Positions 7,143 to 17,117 of a DNA stretch of 61,852 bases are shown here, piece after piece. Made by a program: the position numbers and the translations under genes. Each line of letters opens with the position of its first letter. Position 1 is the first letter of the stretch. The DNA comes from Xylanibacter ruminicola (lineage in GTDB: Bacteria; Bacteroidota; Bacteroidia; Bacteroidales; Bacteroidaceae). The stretch is taken from contig NZ_FRBD01000023.1 of assembly GCF_900142525.1 (NCBI RefSeq), positions 1 to 61,852 on the forward strand, in the 5' to 3' direction. Under the pieces are notes generated by a model that was given only the letters and a program-made list of their open reading frames with translations, searched no databases and was not told where the DNA came from.

Positions 7143-10100
7143 CAGCTTTCAGTATTATCAGAATCCGCATAGTTCGCTGTCTGTCGGCGGCGACGGATCA
7201 ACAGAATCATCAGAACGAGGAATACGATAACAACGATGGCTACAACCAGGTTGCTCACCCATGTGGTTGTATCGCTGGTAGCACTAAGCTCCTCCTTCTT
7301 CAGTACCTTACCATCCTTGTCGCTCACTTTCTCCTGGCGCACTTCGCTTATTTGCTTTTTGTAGGCCTGGGCCGAAGCGACATCCACCTTATCGGCTATG
7401 AAGTTCTGCAACTTCTGGTTGTCGCTCACCATCTGCGAGCCGCTGGCACCATACTTGTTTACCAGCTCCGTATGCAACTTGGCAATCTTGCTTAGTTGCG
7501 AAGCTGAAGCCTTCCAGTAGCCTTTGCGGGCCGACTCCATCATCACGGCCGTCATCTCCTGCAGGGCAGCAGGATTCTTGTCTTCGAAGAATTGGCGGGT
7601 GTTCAGATGGAACTGATCCTCGACATAGGTGTCATAGATGCCGTTCCACATCTCGTTGTCGATGGCTTCTGGTTTCATCACGTTCCATCCGAAAGTGTTC
7701 TGTACCAGTTCGGCAAAGACATTGGCATCGCTGGCGCCTCCCTGCATCTTCTCCTTGATATAGGTGGGATTGAAGAGCGTAGTGCGACTCTCGACACCAA
7801 TGGCCTCCTTCACTTCCTGCATTTTTACGCGATTGCGGTTGCGATAGTCGGAGAGATAAGCATCGGGCTCTTTACCGGTTACGTTGCGAACAGCCATATT
7901 CATGCCGCCCATAAACTCATAGACGTGATCGAGCGACAACGCGCCCCATGTGTTCGACTGGCGAGGCTGAATCACCGCATCGGTATTTGCCAGCGCAGCC
8001 TCGAAAGCGTATTGGCGCATACTTTCCCATTGGTCGGCCTTGCCATAGAAGGCGCCCATGTTGTTGAGATACACTTCGGCCAGCTCCGACTCCTTCTCCC
8101 AGCGGTCGCTTGCCATCGTCATACCTTGTATGCCTGTGCCGTAGTTGCCGTTCACACCACCAAACACACGGTAGGTGCTCACTTCTCTGGCTTCCTTTGG
8201 CGATAGACCTTTATCCACCAGCACGCGTTCGGCCTCCATCACGCCTTCGGATACTCTGTTGGGATAGGCATCGTCCTTGGCCTGTGATGCCATTTCTACG
8301 GCGCGGGTGATGAGATACAGGCGTGAAGCTGCCAAATCGCGCAACTGACCTGAGGTCTGCACCACCACGTCGATGCGCGGGCGACCTAGTTCCTTTGAGG
8401 GGATGAGACGGATATCGGTTACTCTTCCGAAGGCATCGCGAATGGGTTCTACGCCCAGCATATAGAGGCATTGTGCAATAGTGGCTCCGCCTGTCTCGAT
8501 AAACTCGCTCGACCACAATGTGTAACTTACCTTACGTGGAATGCTGTCATGGTGGCGTTGGCGATAAAGGCGGATGGTGTTCTCAGCCAGTTCCTTTCCC
8601 TTTTCCCATGCCTGTTCTGTAGGGCAGGTCTCTGCATTCACACCATAGAGGTTTCGGCCTGTAGGCACAGCATTGGGATTGCTGATGACATCACCACCAG
8701 GCGACGGGGCCGTATAACCTCCTGCCAATGCATTGAGCAGACTCTTCATTTCGATACCTGGCGAGGTGAGTAAGGCCGTCTTATAGTTGTTTACGTTGCG
8801 CATGGTGCGTTCTACTTCTAGTACGGCATGCGAGAACTCTTTGTCGGCCTTGGTTAGCATCGATGCTTCGGCTACCTTGTCGACCATTGCCTGCATGGCT
8901 GGCGACATGTTGGCCATCTTGCGGTCGGCGTGGGCATCAGATGCATGTCCCTTCTTTCCCTTCAGCATGCTCTCTTTCATCTTCTTGAGTTGCTCGGGCG
9001 AGGCACCCATCATCTTGGCGATGGCGAGTGCTTTCTTGGGATCCATGCCTTTTCCCATTTCACGCATCCTGGTCATATCTTTCTTTGATGGACCAGCGTG
9101 CTTCTGGGTCTTTTGCTTTGCAGGCACTTTCTGCTTGGCACCAGGCACCTCGTTGGCCATGCTCTGCATCATACTCATCATCTGCTGTGGCGCAGCAACG
9201 ACAGAATCGATATGGTGGGCACGACGCAAGTCAGTCAGGCTGATATGAGCCATCTGGCAAATCTCGGCATCGGTTACATCAGCGGGACGGTTCAAGAGTT
9301 TGCCTACCAAAGCCTTGGCAGGATGAAGGTAACGAGCCGTAAAAACGGTTTGATGTTTCTCTACGTCGCTTGCTGCCCGCTTCTGCATTTTGTCGAGTGC
9401 CAGAAGGCTATAGGCAATCGGTTCGGTAGCCATAGCATAAACCGAAGAGTTGATGCGCTCCATATCGTAGGGAACGCCTAGCGTATAGAATCTACTGGTA
9501 ATCTTCTCGTTCATCAGTTCCTCGGCAAAAGCCTCAACGCGTGCTATCTCAGCCTCGGTATAGGGCTTGTTCATAATAGAGTCAAGATGCAGTTCACGAT
9601 GTATTCCCATCTCTATGGTGACAGCCTTAACTGCCAGTGAGGCCTTGTTGTTAGGTGCTTTGTTGTAAGCCTCGATGGCATTGCTCAGCTTGCTGTAGAG
9701 CGTGCGTAGGTTACTCTCCATAAAAGGCGGGGTGAGGTAGGATACCAGCGAGGCATAGGTGCGTCGTTTGGCAATCATACCTTCGCCCACATTACCAATG
9801 GTATAAAGGTAGAAGTGGGGTAATGCGCCAATGAGTCGGTCGCTCCAGCAATCTTGTGATAGTGCCACCTGTTTGCCTGGTGTGTATTCCAGCGAACCAT
9901 GTGTGCCAAAGTGGATAAGCGCGTCGGCCTTGAAACCGTTCTGTATCCATAGATACTGCGCAATGTAGGGATAGGGTGGTGCGCTTTCTGTGCCATGTAT
10001 CATCTTGAAAGTGTCGCTGCCTGTTCCGGCTGGCATCTGCGGCATCAGGACGATATTGCCCAGTTGAATAATAGGCAAACCGAGTGTCTCTTTGTCTTTA

Positions 10101-11533
10101 GCAAAATAGTTGCCAGGATAATCACCATTTACACGATGCATCTCTTCTTGCATTTTCTGGGTAAAGAGTTGCTTTGTCCACCCCTCGAAATCATGCTTGC
10201 TGACGAGCTGGGGTCTGCCCTCATTCATGAATTTGGCCTGTGCACCCTCGGCATAAGTGCCGAATATGCTACCAGAGCGCTGAATCAGCGTGGCGAGTGC
10301 ATCGGGTGATGCCGGCAAACCTTGAATATTGTAACCCTCCTCACGCATCTTCACCAATAGATTATAAAGCGACGGCACGACTTCTAATCCTGATGCGGTG
10401 AGGGAGTTAGAACCAGGGCCTTTGAAATAGACAATGGCCACTTTCTTATCCTTGTTGGCAATGCGTTTCAGGTTGATGTGCTTATTGATGGCATCCACAA
10501 ATGTCTCTAATCGTTCGGGTATGGTGTAGGCTTCGGGCAGTCCCTCCTTTCCCTCACGGATAGCAAAGAGCACAAAGGGGCGAATCATACCGTCTATTTC
10601 GGGCGTGACGATGCTCTGCGAGAAGAAACCTCCCTGCATGCCCTGTTTGTCGGCCTCCCAATCGGCAGTCATACGGTTCACGTTGACTGTAGAAAATAGC
10701 GGTATGTTCTGCTTCTTCAGGTAGTCAACCACAAAGTCGCCCATGCGTCCGTGCGCCATATTCACTATGGCGGCAGGCTGGATGCTGTCGATGGCCTGAG
10801 TCTTGATAAGTGTGCCCAGATCGCGAGTGGCATAGACTACGTTGCCGGTGGCTTCCAAGCGTTTGATGAGGTCGGTGGCATCACCCATCATACCTGTAAT
10901 CAGAATACGAGGTACACCATCTTTCAACAACCCGTTTTCGCTGAGATACTGGTTGTAATCGCGGATGCAGGTAAAGTTCAGCTCTTCGGCCTCTGTGTTC
11001 TTCAGGTCAGGGTGGTATAGCAGCTGCGCTTCACGTTCTTCCACAGGTTCCACCTCATGCAGGAAAAAGAGCTTGCCGTCGACCTCGTTACGAAGGTAGT
11101 TCAGGAAATTGCGGTAGTTCTTTCTACCGCCAGCCGAGAGATATTGCTTTAACGAATCTGCGTCCCATTCATCGATACTGACGATGTTGTTGGCGGGATT
11201 AGTGGTGGCTGTGGTCAATACCTTCAATCCGTTATCGGCCAGCTTTTGCAATCGGGTGCGCTGTTCCTCTGTGATGCGAAGACCCATGCCGTTGATAAGC
11301 ACTACATCATAGTTGCTCCAATCATCGATGTCGGCTAGCTGGGCTTCATGCAGACGGATAAAACTGTTGTCGTTGGCCTTAGATATCTCGCCAAGGGTGA
11401 TAACCTGATAGTTCACGAAAGCCACATCTGTGCTGCTGCACATAGAACGCCAGAATGCGGTTAGCGCTGCTATGATTATCAAAGCTAGAATACTAAGGAA
11501 AATATACTTCTTCTTATATTTGATTCTGTTCAT
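7142..11533 (-). CDS. hmuS: CobN-like chelatase HmuS
   Basis: A giant 1463-residue protein of the CobN/magnesium chelatase H family. It has a membrane helix at residues 9-30, the long CobN body (LIHFGTHGSLEYTPG, RIDVVVQTSGQLRDLA, FGGVNGNYGTGIQ) and a C-terminal membrane helix (SNLVVAIVVIVFLVLMILL) with an RRRR tail. In hmu operons this protein handles haem; homologues are thought to remove iron from haem without cutting the ring. It is not a cobaltochelatase for B12 synthesis, since CobS/CobT are absent. Residues about 778-881 form a Lys/Met-rich low-complexity insert (KKDMTRMREMGKGMDPKK) that I do not expect in classical CobN. Between hmuR and hmuT. Confidence 0.92.
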   Translation of the reverse strand: MNRIKYKKKYIFLSILALIIIAALTAFWRSMCSSTDVAFVNYQVITLGEISKANDNSFIRLHEAQLADIDDWSNYDVVLINGMGLRITEEQRTRLQKLADNGLKVLTTATTNPANNIVSIDEWDADSLKQYLSAGGRKNYRNFLNYLRNEVDGKLFFLHEVEPVEEREAQLLYHPDLKNTEAEELNFTCIRDYNQYLSENGLLKDGVPRILITGMMGDATDLIKRLEATGNVVYATRDLGTLIKTQAIDSIQPAAIVNMAHGRMGDFVVDYLKKQNIPLFSTVNVNRMTADWEADKQGMQGGFFSQSIVTPEIDGMIRPFVLFAIREGKEGLPEAYTIPERLETFVDAINKHINLKRIANKDKKVAIVYFKGPGSNSLTASGLEVVPSLYNLLVKMREEGYNIQGLPASPDALATLIQRSGSIFGTYAEGAQAKFMNEGRPQLVSKHDFEGWTKQLFTQKMQEEMHRVNGDYPGNYFAKDKETLGLPIIQLGNIVLMPQMPAGTGSDTFKMIHGTESAPPYPYIAQYLWIQNGFKADALIHFGTHGSLEYTPGKQVALSQDCWSDRLIGALPHFYLYTIGNVGEGMIAKRRTYASLVSYLTPPFMESNLRTLYSKLSNAIEAYNKAPNNKASLAVKAVTIEMGIHRELHLDSIMNKPYTEAEIARVEAFAEELMNEKITSRFYTLGVPYDMERINSSVYAMATEPIAYSLLALDKMQKRAASDVEKHQTVFTARYLHPAKALVGKLLNRPADVTDAEICQMAHISLTDLRRAHHIDSVVAAPQQMMSMMQSMANEVPGAKQKVPAKQKTQKHAGPSKKDMTRMREMGKGMDPKKALAIAKMMGASPEQLKKMKESMLKGKKGHASDAHADRKMANMSPAMQAMVDKVAEASMLTKADKEFSHAVLEVERTMRNVNNYKTALLTSPGIEMKSLLNALAGGYTAPSPGGDVISNPNAVPTGRNLYGVNAETCPTEQAWEKGKELAENTIRLYRQRHHDSIPRKVSYTLWSSEFIETGGATIAQCLYMLGVEPIRDAFGRVTDIRLIPSKELGRPRIDVVVQTSGQLRDLAASRLYLITRAVEMASQAKDDAYPNRVSEGVMEAERVLVDKGLSPKEAREVSTYRVFGGVNGNYGTGIQGMTMASDRWEKESELAEVYLNNMGAFYGKADQWESMRQYAFEAALANTDAVIQPRQSNTWGALSLDHVYEFMGGMNMAVRNVTGKEPDAYLSDYRNRNRVKMQEVKEAIGVESRTTLFNPTYIKEKMQGGASDANVFAELVQNTFGWNVMKPEAIDNEMWNGIYDTYVEDQFHLNTRQFFEDKNPAALQEMTAVMMESARKGYWKASASQLSKIAKLHTELVNKYGASGSQMVSDNQKLQNFIADKVDVASAQAYKKQISEVRQEKVSDKDGKVLKKEELSATSDTTTWVSNLVVAIVVIVFLVLMILLIRRRRQTANYADSDNTES

Positions 11534-11542
11534 TTGTATCTG

Positions 11543-13492
11543 TTAAAAGAGTTTCTCGATATCTACTGAAAGTCCTACAGTAAGTGTTGTGCCAAGAGTG
11601 ACTGGCGAGTTGGCATAGTAGTTCTTGGGGCGATAGTTAAAGAGGTTGTCTACTGCACAATTGAGTGTGATACCATTTAAGAATCGCTGTGAGAGGCTGA
11701 ACTTCCAGAGTGAGTAACCGTCGTAATGGGTATTAGTCATTTCCTCTAAGGTAGTAGAGGTATATTCTGTGACATCGACAGCCGACAGGAAACGTCCCGA
11801 CAAGGCTGCATATAGCCCGTAATTGCGGGTGAACTGATGGTCGTAATCCAGTCGCCAGGTCAGCGAATGCGGACGCGCTGCGGTGAGGTCGGGCTTCCCC
11901 TTTTCCACAATGTTCTTGACGAAGGCATACGAAAGTTTGGTGCTCAAACCGCTGATGTGGTGAAGTTGTGCATTGATGTCGGCACCTACAATCTGCTGTT
12001 TGGCGATATTGGTGTACATCTGTCCGTAAACCCCATCACGCTGCACCGTGGCGGTAGTGATGTAGTTATTAAAGAAGTTGTAGTGACCTGTAGCAGTTGT
12101 ACTGTATCTGAAGTTGTAGCCTAAAGAGCCATGATGTTCCCACGTCAAAGAAAAATGATGGTTTGTTTCGCACTTCAGGTCGGGATTGCCGTAAATCATA
12201 AATATGCCACCCATAAAGAAATTCATGTAGAGTTCTTTAAGCGAGGGGGCGCGGAAGCTTGATGCATAGGATGCACGGATGCTGTGATGTGTGTTCTTCC
12301 ACATACCCGCCAGCTTCCATGTGGGCTTTCCCGTTGCCGAGGCCGAGAAGTAGTCATAACGAAGACCGCTAATGAACTCCCAGTATTTAGAGGGCGAGTA
12401 GTCCCATTGTACAAACGCATCGAAACTATTCTGTGAACGATTGTTCTGATCATCGGAGAACTGATAAGTCATGAGGTAATCATTCATGTAGTCGGCACCA
12501 GCTATGAACTGCGATTGCCAAGATGGCAACTGCAGATGGTAAAGTGCACGCCCGATATGCTGACGATTGGAATAATCGCGAATGTCCTTATTGGTGAGCA
12601 GACTGAGGTCCGACTTATCGTACTGATCGAAGCTGTAAGCCACTTCTAGGTTTTGCAGCGAGTTGATGCGCCAATCGGCCTTCAGCCCGTCGTTCACATC
12701 ACGATAGCGTTCGTGACTAACGGTACTCGACTCGCGTTCGCGGAAGAAGTAGCCTGCACGCCCAGTCAACTTCAGGGCATCGGTTACCTGCCAGATAAGG
12801 CGCTCCTTCACGTTGTATGACTTGCTGCCATAAGTGGGCAGGGATGAATCTTCGCCCAGATTAAGTGCATCGGCATCGGTCATCTGAAAGGTGGTAAGCG
12901 AGTTGACCTTTCCGAAGTTGAAATCAGCGCTGGCCCCATGTCGCCATTCCTTGGTAGCTCCTTCATAACGCGAGTTAACATTAGCCGCCCAGGTAGCAGA
13001 GGGGTCTTTGGTGATGATATTGATAACACCGCCCATGGCCGATGAACCGTAGAGTGTAGAGGCAGCACCCTTCACAATCTCGATACGTGAGACACTAGAC
13101 AGATTAAGGCGCGAGAAATCGATGTTGTTCATCGACTCGCCAGCCATTCTCTCGCCGTCAATCAGAAAGAGAATGTTGTTTCCATCGTAGCCACCCATGT
13201 TGAGTACTTGCTGCCCCATCGAGTAGGTGAACTCCAAGCCCGGGATTTCCTGCTGCAGCATATCCTTTACGTTTGTGGCATCTACCTTCTTGATGTCCTC
13301 GGCAGTAATAACACGTGTCAATACCGGGATGTCTTTGAGTACCTTTGGGGTGCGTGTGGCTGTAACTACTACCGTTTCGAGTTGTAACGGGTCCTTATTC
13401 CAAACGGAGGTATCGGCAGGTTCTTCATCAGCGTAAGCTGTGCCACATACACACAGCCCTATCATAAATAGTATATGTAACTTTTTCAACAC
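11543..13492 (-). CDS. hmuR: TonB-dependent haem receptor HmuR
   Basis: A 649-residue outer-membrane barrel. The signal peptide ends near AYADEE. A TonB-box-like ETVVVTATRTPKV and plug domain (residues about 40-150: GMGGVIN-type ASTLYGSSAMGGVINIITK) come next, then the barrel, ending in an aromatic-rich last strand with C-terminal Phe. The haem-receptor signature FRAP (about residue 410) and NPDL (about 434) is present, which sets it apart from siderophore or B12 receptors. It imports haem handed over by HmuY. It lies 10 bases from hmuY and 9 bases from hmuS. Confidence 0.93.
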   Translation of the reverse strand: MLKKLHILFMIGLCVCGTAYADEEPADTSVWNKDPLQLETVVVTATRTPKVLKDIPVLTRVITAEDIKKVDATNVKDMLQQEIPGLEFTYSMGQQVLNMGGYDGNNILFLIDGERMAGESMNNIDFSRLNLSSVSRIEIVKGAASTLYGSSAMGGVINIITKDPSATWAANVNSRYEGATKEWRHGASADFNFGKVNSLTTFQMTDADALNLGEDSSLPTYGSKSYNVKERLIWQVTDALKLTGRAGYFFRERESSTVSHERYRDVNDGLKADWRINSLQNLEVAYSFDQYDKSDLSLLTNKDIRDYSNRQHIGRALYHLQLPSWQSQFIAGADYMNDYLMTYQFSDDQNNRSQNSFDAFVQWDYSPSKYWEFISGLRYDYFSASATGKPTWKLAGMWKNTHHSIRASYASSFRAPSLKELYMNFFMGGIFMIYGNPDLKCETNHHFSLTWEHHGSLGYNFRYSTTATGHYNFFNNYITTATVQRDGVYGQMYTNIAKQQIVGADINAQLHHISGLSTKLSYAFVKNIVEKGKPDLTAARPHSLTWRLDYDHQFTRNYGLYAALSGRFLSAVDVTEYTSTTLEEMTNTHYDGYSLWKFSLSQRFLNGITLNCAVDNLFNYRPKNYYANSPVTLGTTLTVGLSVDIEKLF

Positions 13493-13502
13493 TTCTGTAG
13501 TT

Positions 13503-14153
13503 TTATTTAAAGTCTATGGGATACTTGTAATTAACTGTCATCCAGCCTTTTATCTGATAACTGTCGTTGCTCATAAAGTTGGCCAGCTGTATGGCAGCAT
13601 AGGTGCCGTCGTTCAATCGCAGCAGCATCACGTTGTCGTTCATGGCATAGATGGGGGGCATGGTGCTGGTGTCAACCTCAACCCATTTGCCAATCTCCAG
13701 ATTCTTGTGACCTGGGGCATAGGTAAGATAGCCTTCCATCATGTGCGACATGTCGACCGTAATACATTGCTCACTCTCTTCGTCCTCCACCCATGTTCCT
13801 TCTTGGGGCATTCCTGCGTTCTCTAACTCCTTGATAGAGTGATAGGGAGTCATCATCACAGTTGCACCGTTGGTCTTTACATCATAACGATGATGAGCGA
13901 TGTCCCACTCGGCAGGTGCTCCCGTCTCGCTAAAATCATCGGTATTGATAGTAGAAACGGTAATGGTGGGTGTGGCGGTATGGAGGTTGATGTAAACCCA
14001 TTGTGCATAGTCGGTGGCATCAATGTAGTATTGGCCTTCCTGAGTGTCTACATGAGGGTCGTCGTACACGCCCTCCAGCATGTCACAAGCTGAGAAAAGC
14101 CCCATAAGAGGGGCTATCATTCCCAGCAGGATGAAATGTTTATAATGATTCAT
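13503..14153 (-). CDS. hmuY: HmuY-family haem-binding surface lipoprotein
   Basis: I place the start at the second candidate Met (14153). It gives a clean lipoprotein signal with lipobox LFSAC and Cys23, and GGAG lies 8 bases upstream. A longer frame begins at 14189. The HmuY pattern is clear: WDIAHHRYDVKTNG, then a Met-rich stretch, then LRLNDGTYAAIQLANFM and a final KYPIDF strand. HmuY-type proteins capture haem at the cell surface and pass it to HmuR. Candidate axial ligands are His in AHHRYD and PYHSI or several nearby Met residues. The start overlaps the upstream gene's end by 14 bp. Confidence 0.88.
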   Translation of the reverse strand: MNHYKHFILLGMIAPLMGLFSACDMLEGVYDDPHVDTQEGQYYIDATDYAQWVYINLHTATPTITVSTINTDDFSETGAPAEWDIAHHRYDVKTNGATVMMTPYHSIKELENAGMPQEGTWVEDEESEQCITVDMSHMMEGYLTYAPGHKNLEIGKWVEVDTSTMPPIYAMNDNVMLLRLNDGTYAAIQLANFMSNDSYQIKGWMTVNYKYPIDFK

Positions 14154-14979
14154 TGGCAGCTCCATAAACTTCGTCGAAATCAGCCGCATTGAAATAGATG
14201 GTGGTGCCGCCCATCACACCAGGAACAGCAAAGGTAGCAACAAGTGTCTTGCCTGTTACTGTGCCTTCCAGGGTGGCAGTATATTCGGCAGTACCGCCTT
14301 GCATGCTTGGCATCAGGGTCTTGCCCTCGCCAACAAGTGAATATGAACCATCTTCTTTCTTTTCGATAGTTATTGCCTCGAAAGTAAATTCGCCCCATGT
14401 GGTTGAGGTGTAGCTGAGTGAGGCTGCCGACAGATCATCGTTTGCCTTGATAATTACTTTCTCGTCTTTTGTAGGCTGATAATGCTGGAAGTATTTGCTA
14501 CTGGCGTAGGTTCCACCTGTATAGGTGCCTTCAACTACAGCAGCGGTTGGAATCTGGCCTACAGTTATGTTGAGCACAGTACCACCCATGACTGAAGGAA
14601 TGTTGATGATGAAGCTCTGTGAACTCTGGTTGATGGTACCCGACACAGTTGCCTCGTAATCTTTCTTGCCGCTATGTCCTTCCATAGTTATGGTGCCTGT
14701 TGCAGCAATTTGGTAGCTACCATCGCTGTTCTGTGTCAAGTCGCTAACGGTAAAGGTTCCGTCTCCCCATGTATCTGAATGGAAAGTAACTTGCTCCTGA
14801 CTAACTGTGATTGTTTCGTTTGCATCGTACATGGTGCCATAGGCAAATACCACTTTGCTCCATGTTTTGTAGGTTTGTTCTTCAAGTTTAATACCTCCAT
14901 CATTACTGTCGTTTGAACACGAGGTGAACACAAGAGTCAGCATCAATGCTGCTGTCATAGAGAAAATATTCTTTTTCAT
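14140..14979 (-). CDS. Lipoprotein with two calycin-like beta-barrel repeats
   Basis: A 279-residue lipoprotein (lipobox VFTSC, Cys21). After a short Ser/Asn/Gly linker it holds two similar halves of about 120 residues. Each has a TWG(D/E)(G/F)TF strand pair and ends in VMGGT followed by a hydrophobic strand, as in the small calycin-like domains common in Bacteroidales. It is the first gene of the haem operon, and the hmuY start lies inside its last codons, so it is very likely cotranslated with hmuY. A role in binding haem or a related tetrapyrrole is inferred from position only. Confidence 0.75.
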   Translation of the reverse strand: MKKNIFSMTAALMLTLVFTSCSNDSNDGGIKLEEQTYKTWSKVVFAYGTMYDANETITVSQEQVTFHSDTWGDGTFTVSDLTQNSDGSYQIAATGTITMEGHSGKKDYEATVSGTINQSSQSFIINIPSVMGGTVLNITVGQIPTAAVVEGTYTGGTYASSKYFQHYQPTKDEKVIIKANDDLSAASLSYTSTTWGEFTFEAITIEKKEDGSYSLVGEGKTLMPSMQGGTAEYTATLEGTVTGKTLVATFAVPGVMGGTTIYFNAADFDEVYGAANESL

Positions 14980-15039
14980 TTTACCTTAAAAAATTAATAT
15001 GTATAATAAATAATATTTGCCTTGGCTGATTTGCGAGTG

Positions 15040-15091
15040 CAAAGGTACAACGAAAATCCCGGCTGCACAATACTCAAAATTGGGTGTTTTG
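15040..15091 (-). promoter_or_regulatory. Promoter and shared upstream element of the hmu operon
   Basis: Read leftward there is an ATTG -33 box (15068-15071), 20 bases, then TACCTTTG as -7 (15047-15040). Upstream and overlapping the -33 lies a 26-bp element (15066-15091) matching 25215-25240 before fldA at 23 of 26 positions, with the same distance to the -7 box. It contains the dyad CAAAA-N7-TTTTG. This fits a site for an iron- or haem-responsive regulator, or an extended promoter class. Confidence 0.65.
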
Positions 15092-15153
15092 CTGCCGGGA
15101 TGCAAGTAGACTCTAACTAAATATGATTAGTAAGAAGTGGGTATTTAAACGCC

Positions 15154-16302
15154 TTAAAAGCTGTATTTCAGTTTTACGAATATCTCCGAGTTATTATCGT
15201 AGACGGTAAATGTGCCGCGGTCGGCATGGAAAAAGTCGTAGCCCAGGGTGGCGTGCAACTGATCGTTCAGAGCATAGTCGGCACTCAGACGGTTGTAGAT
15301 GCCGCCATTGGTAACATCGATATAGGCAAAACTCTGCAACGAGAGGGTGTTGTGAAGCAAATCTTTTGAAATGCGGAGTGTGGCAAGTCCTGTGTTTCGT
15401 AGTTCGCCACTTGCCACATATTTATGGGCATATTGGGCTGACAGCATCCAACCGTTGCCCGCATACCAGTCGATACCGATAAGAGCGTTGCTCGATGCTG
15501 CTCTGCCAAAGCTTTGCGCCTCGTCGAGGTATTCGGCAAATTCGCCCCTAATAACAAATTTTCCTGCAGGTATGGAGCAATCGGCACCCAGCATCGTCAT
15601 GCGTTGATATTGACCGATGCCATCGCAGAATACCGGCATCTTATTCCAGGTATGTAGAGCCGACAGCGAGAAATCTATACCGCTGAGGAAGAACGAGAGT
15701 CGGCCTCCATACTCCATATTACACAGACGATGGTTTGGTTCATCGCCAATGGGAATGGGGCCTACTGACCATGGGTTCTTATCGTCGGTAGGCAACTCGA
15801 AGAAGCTGCTTACGGGAACGGCAACCGCCTCAAGGCACCATTTTTCGCGCGAGTAGCGCAGGCGCAGTCCGCCCACAGGTATGCGGATGTCATCGTAATC
15901 CTGAGCCAGGAACTCAGTATAGTCCATGGGCGAGATGATGTCGGTAAGTCGCAGTCCATCGGCTACGCCCCATGTGATGATTTGCCTGCCAGCTCGTGCA
16001 TCCCAATGGTCGTCGCTATAATAGGCATAAGCCTCGCGCAACTGGAAACCTGAGCGATCTTTAAGAATGGCATTATGAACGAGATTGGCCGAGACGAATG
16101 CACCAGCATGGCCTTTCTCAAGCCTAACCTCGCCACGCACTCGGGTACGCGACGACATCCAATCGTTAGGCGACTCGGTACGCACGGCATGATAGGTGTC
16201 GACAAAGCCCTTGACGTCAACACGCAACGAATCCTCGTCCTGCGCCGAGGCAGAACGAGGAATAAAAAATAATACTATCGCTATAGTCAAAAGGTGTTTC
16301 AT
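15154..16302 (-). CDS. Outer-membrane beta-barrel (DUF1302-like) of the RND cassette
   Basis: This 382-residue exported protein has a signal peptide (cleavage near ASAQDE) and alternating amphipathic strands ending in VKLKYSF with C-terminal Phe, the sign of BAM-inserted barrels. The N-terminal half ([40 protein letters not shown]) resembles DUF1302-type barrels, in which a WG-D-xx-P motif follows a 'R-G-x-Q-x-I-x-WG' strand. Its start overlaps the LolA-like gene's stop by 4 bp. It is the likely outer-membrane exit or acceptor of the cassette. The family call is from pattern recognition. Confidence 0.7.
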   Translation of the reverse strand: MKHLLTIAIVLFFIPRSASAQDEDSLRVDVKGFVDTYHAVRTESPNDWMSSRTRVRGEVRLEKGHAGAFVSANLVHNAILKDRSGFQLREAYAYYSDDHWDARAGRQIITWGVADGLRLTDIISPMDYTEFLAQDYDDIRIPVGGLRLRYSREKWCLEAVAVPVSSFFELPTDDKNPWSVGPIPIGDEPNHRLCNMEYGGRLSFFLSGIDFSLSALHTWNKMPVFCDGIGQYQRMTMLGADCSIPAGKFVIRGEFAEYLDEAQSFGRAASSNALIGIDWYAGNGWMLSAQYAHKYVASGELRNTGLATLRISKDLLHNTLSLQSFAYIDVTNGGIYNRLSADYALNDQLHATLGYDFFHADRGTFTVYDNNSEIFVKLKYSF

Positions 16303-17075
16303 AAGCCTTTTTCGAGTTTGGCCACCGTAAACAGGGCCTTATCAATCTTCACGTTGTATTGCGTATTCTTGACCAGGATGACAGTACTATGCTCCGTCTG
16401 TACATTTTTCATCTCCATCTTCTGGATGGTCCAGAATCCTTGTATCTTCCTGACATCGTCGATGTTGAGCACACGGTGCAACTTGTTCAGCTTGTCGTAA
16501 TACTCCACATAGGCAGCTGTGAGGCAGTCCTGACGAATCCACGACACCTTGCGGCTGTAAATCTCATGCTTGTCAACAGGCACCGATTCTACAACCCAGC
16601 ATTTATGGCCGTTTTTTACCTCCTCGCGCAGCAACTTATGAGTATCCTCATCAACATGGCGCGACCCCATATCATCGTAGGTAAAGTCGGTTCCCATAAA
16701 ATAGTCGGTCTTCGACGATGATCCGCTGATGCGGCGCGTCTTTTTCATGGCTGGCAGATAGAGCCACTTGGCATCTTCCTTGCCAATCTGATCGTAATCC
16801 CATGTGAGGAATCCCGTTCCTTTCACGTCGCCAGGGTAGGTAAAGAACATCATCTTCTTGGTATCTTTGCCCTCGTCTATGGCCCACGATGTTACCTTGC
16901 GCTGGCGGGTGGTGCCGTTCTTTTTCTTCAGCGTCAGTTCCAGTTCTGCATAGCGCGTGTCGCCATCAGGGCGGTCTTTTACTTTCTGGATGATGTCGCG
17001 CCCAGTTAACTTCTGCGCACTTGCGGCTGTTGCTCCCATCAGACAAAGAGCCAAAATAAATAATAACTTTTTCAT
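16299..17075 (-). CDS. LolA-like outer-membrane lipoprotein-sorting family protein
   Basis: A periplasmic protein of about 258 residues with a signal peptide ending near ASAQK. I chose the Met at 17075 because a clean signal peptide starts there; a Met at 17087 lies in frame upstream. The body has the half-barrel features of the family: [53 protein letters not shown], and [17 protein letters not shown] followed by [10 protein letters not shown]. Such proteins carry lipids or lipoproteins across the periplasm. It sits between the RND pump and the barrel, fitting a shuttle between inner and outer membrane. Confidence 0.85.
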   Translation of the reverse strand: MKKLLFILALCLMGATAASAQKLTGRDIIQKVKDRPDGDTRYAELELTLKKKNGTTRQRKVTSWAIDEGKDTKKMMFFTYPGDVKGTGFLTWDYDQIGKEDAKWLYLPAMKKTRRISGSSSKTDYFMGTDFTYDDMGSRHVDEDTHKLLREEVKNGHKCWVVESVPVDKHEIYSRKVSWIRQDCLTAAYVEYYDKLNKLHRVLNIDDVRKIQGFWTIQKMEMKNVQTEHSTVILVKNTQYNVKIDKALFTVAKLEKGL

Positions 17076-17117
17076 ATCACTATTCATTTATCACTATTAA
17101 TTATTCACTTTTCACTT
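17076..17117 (-). repeat. 7-bp tandem array at the RND/LolA-like junction
   Basis: Six degenerate heptamers of the type (on the plus strand) ATCACTA, TTCATTT, ATCACTA, TTAATTA, TTCACTT, TTCACTT. The transporter stop (17105-17107) and the upstream candidate start (17085-17087) of the next gene both lie inside it. Confidence 0.7.

Noticed and set aside
7592..8206. A 204-codon open frame antisense to hmuS
   Set aside because: It is a shadow of the hmuS codon pattern: no domain, no start context, and hmuS is certain on the other strand.
11543..13492. Reading the TonB receptor as a cobalamin (BtuB) receptor because of cbiB and the CobN-like gene nearby
   Set aside because: FRAP/NPDL motifs and adjacent hmuY favour haem; the CobN-like gene matches HmuS by context.
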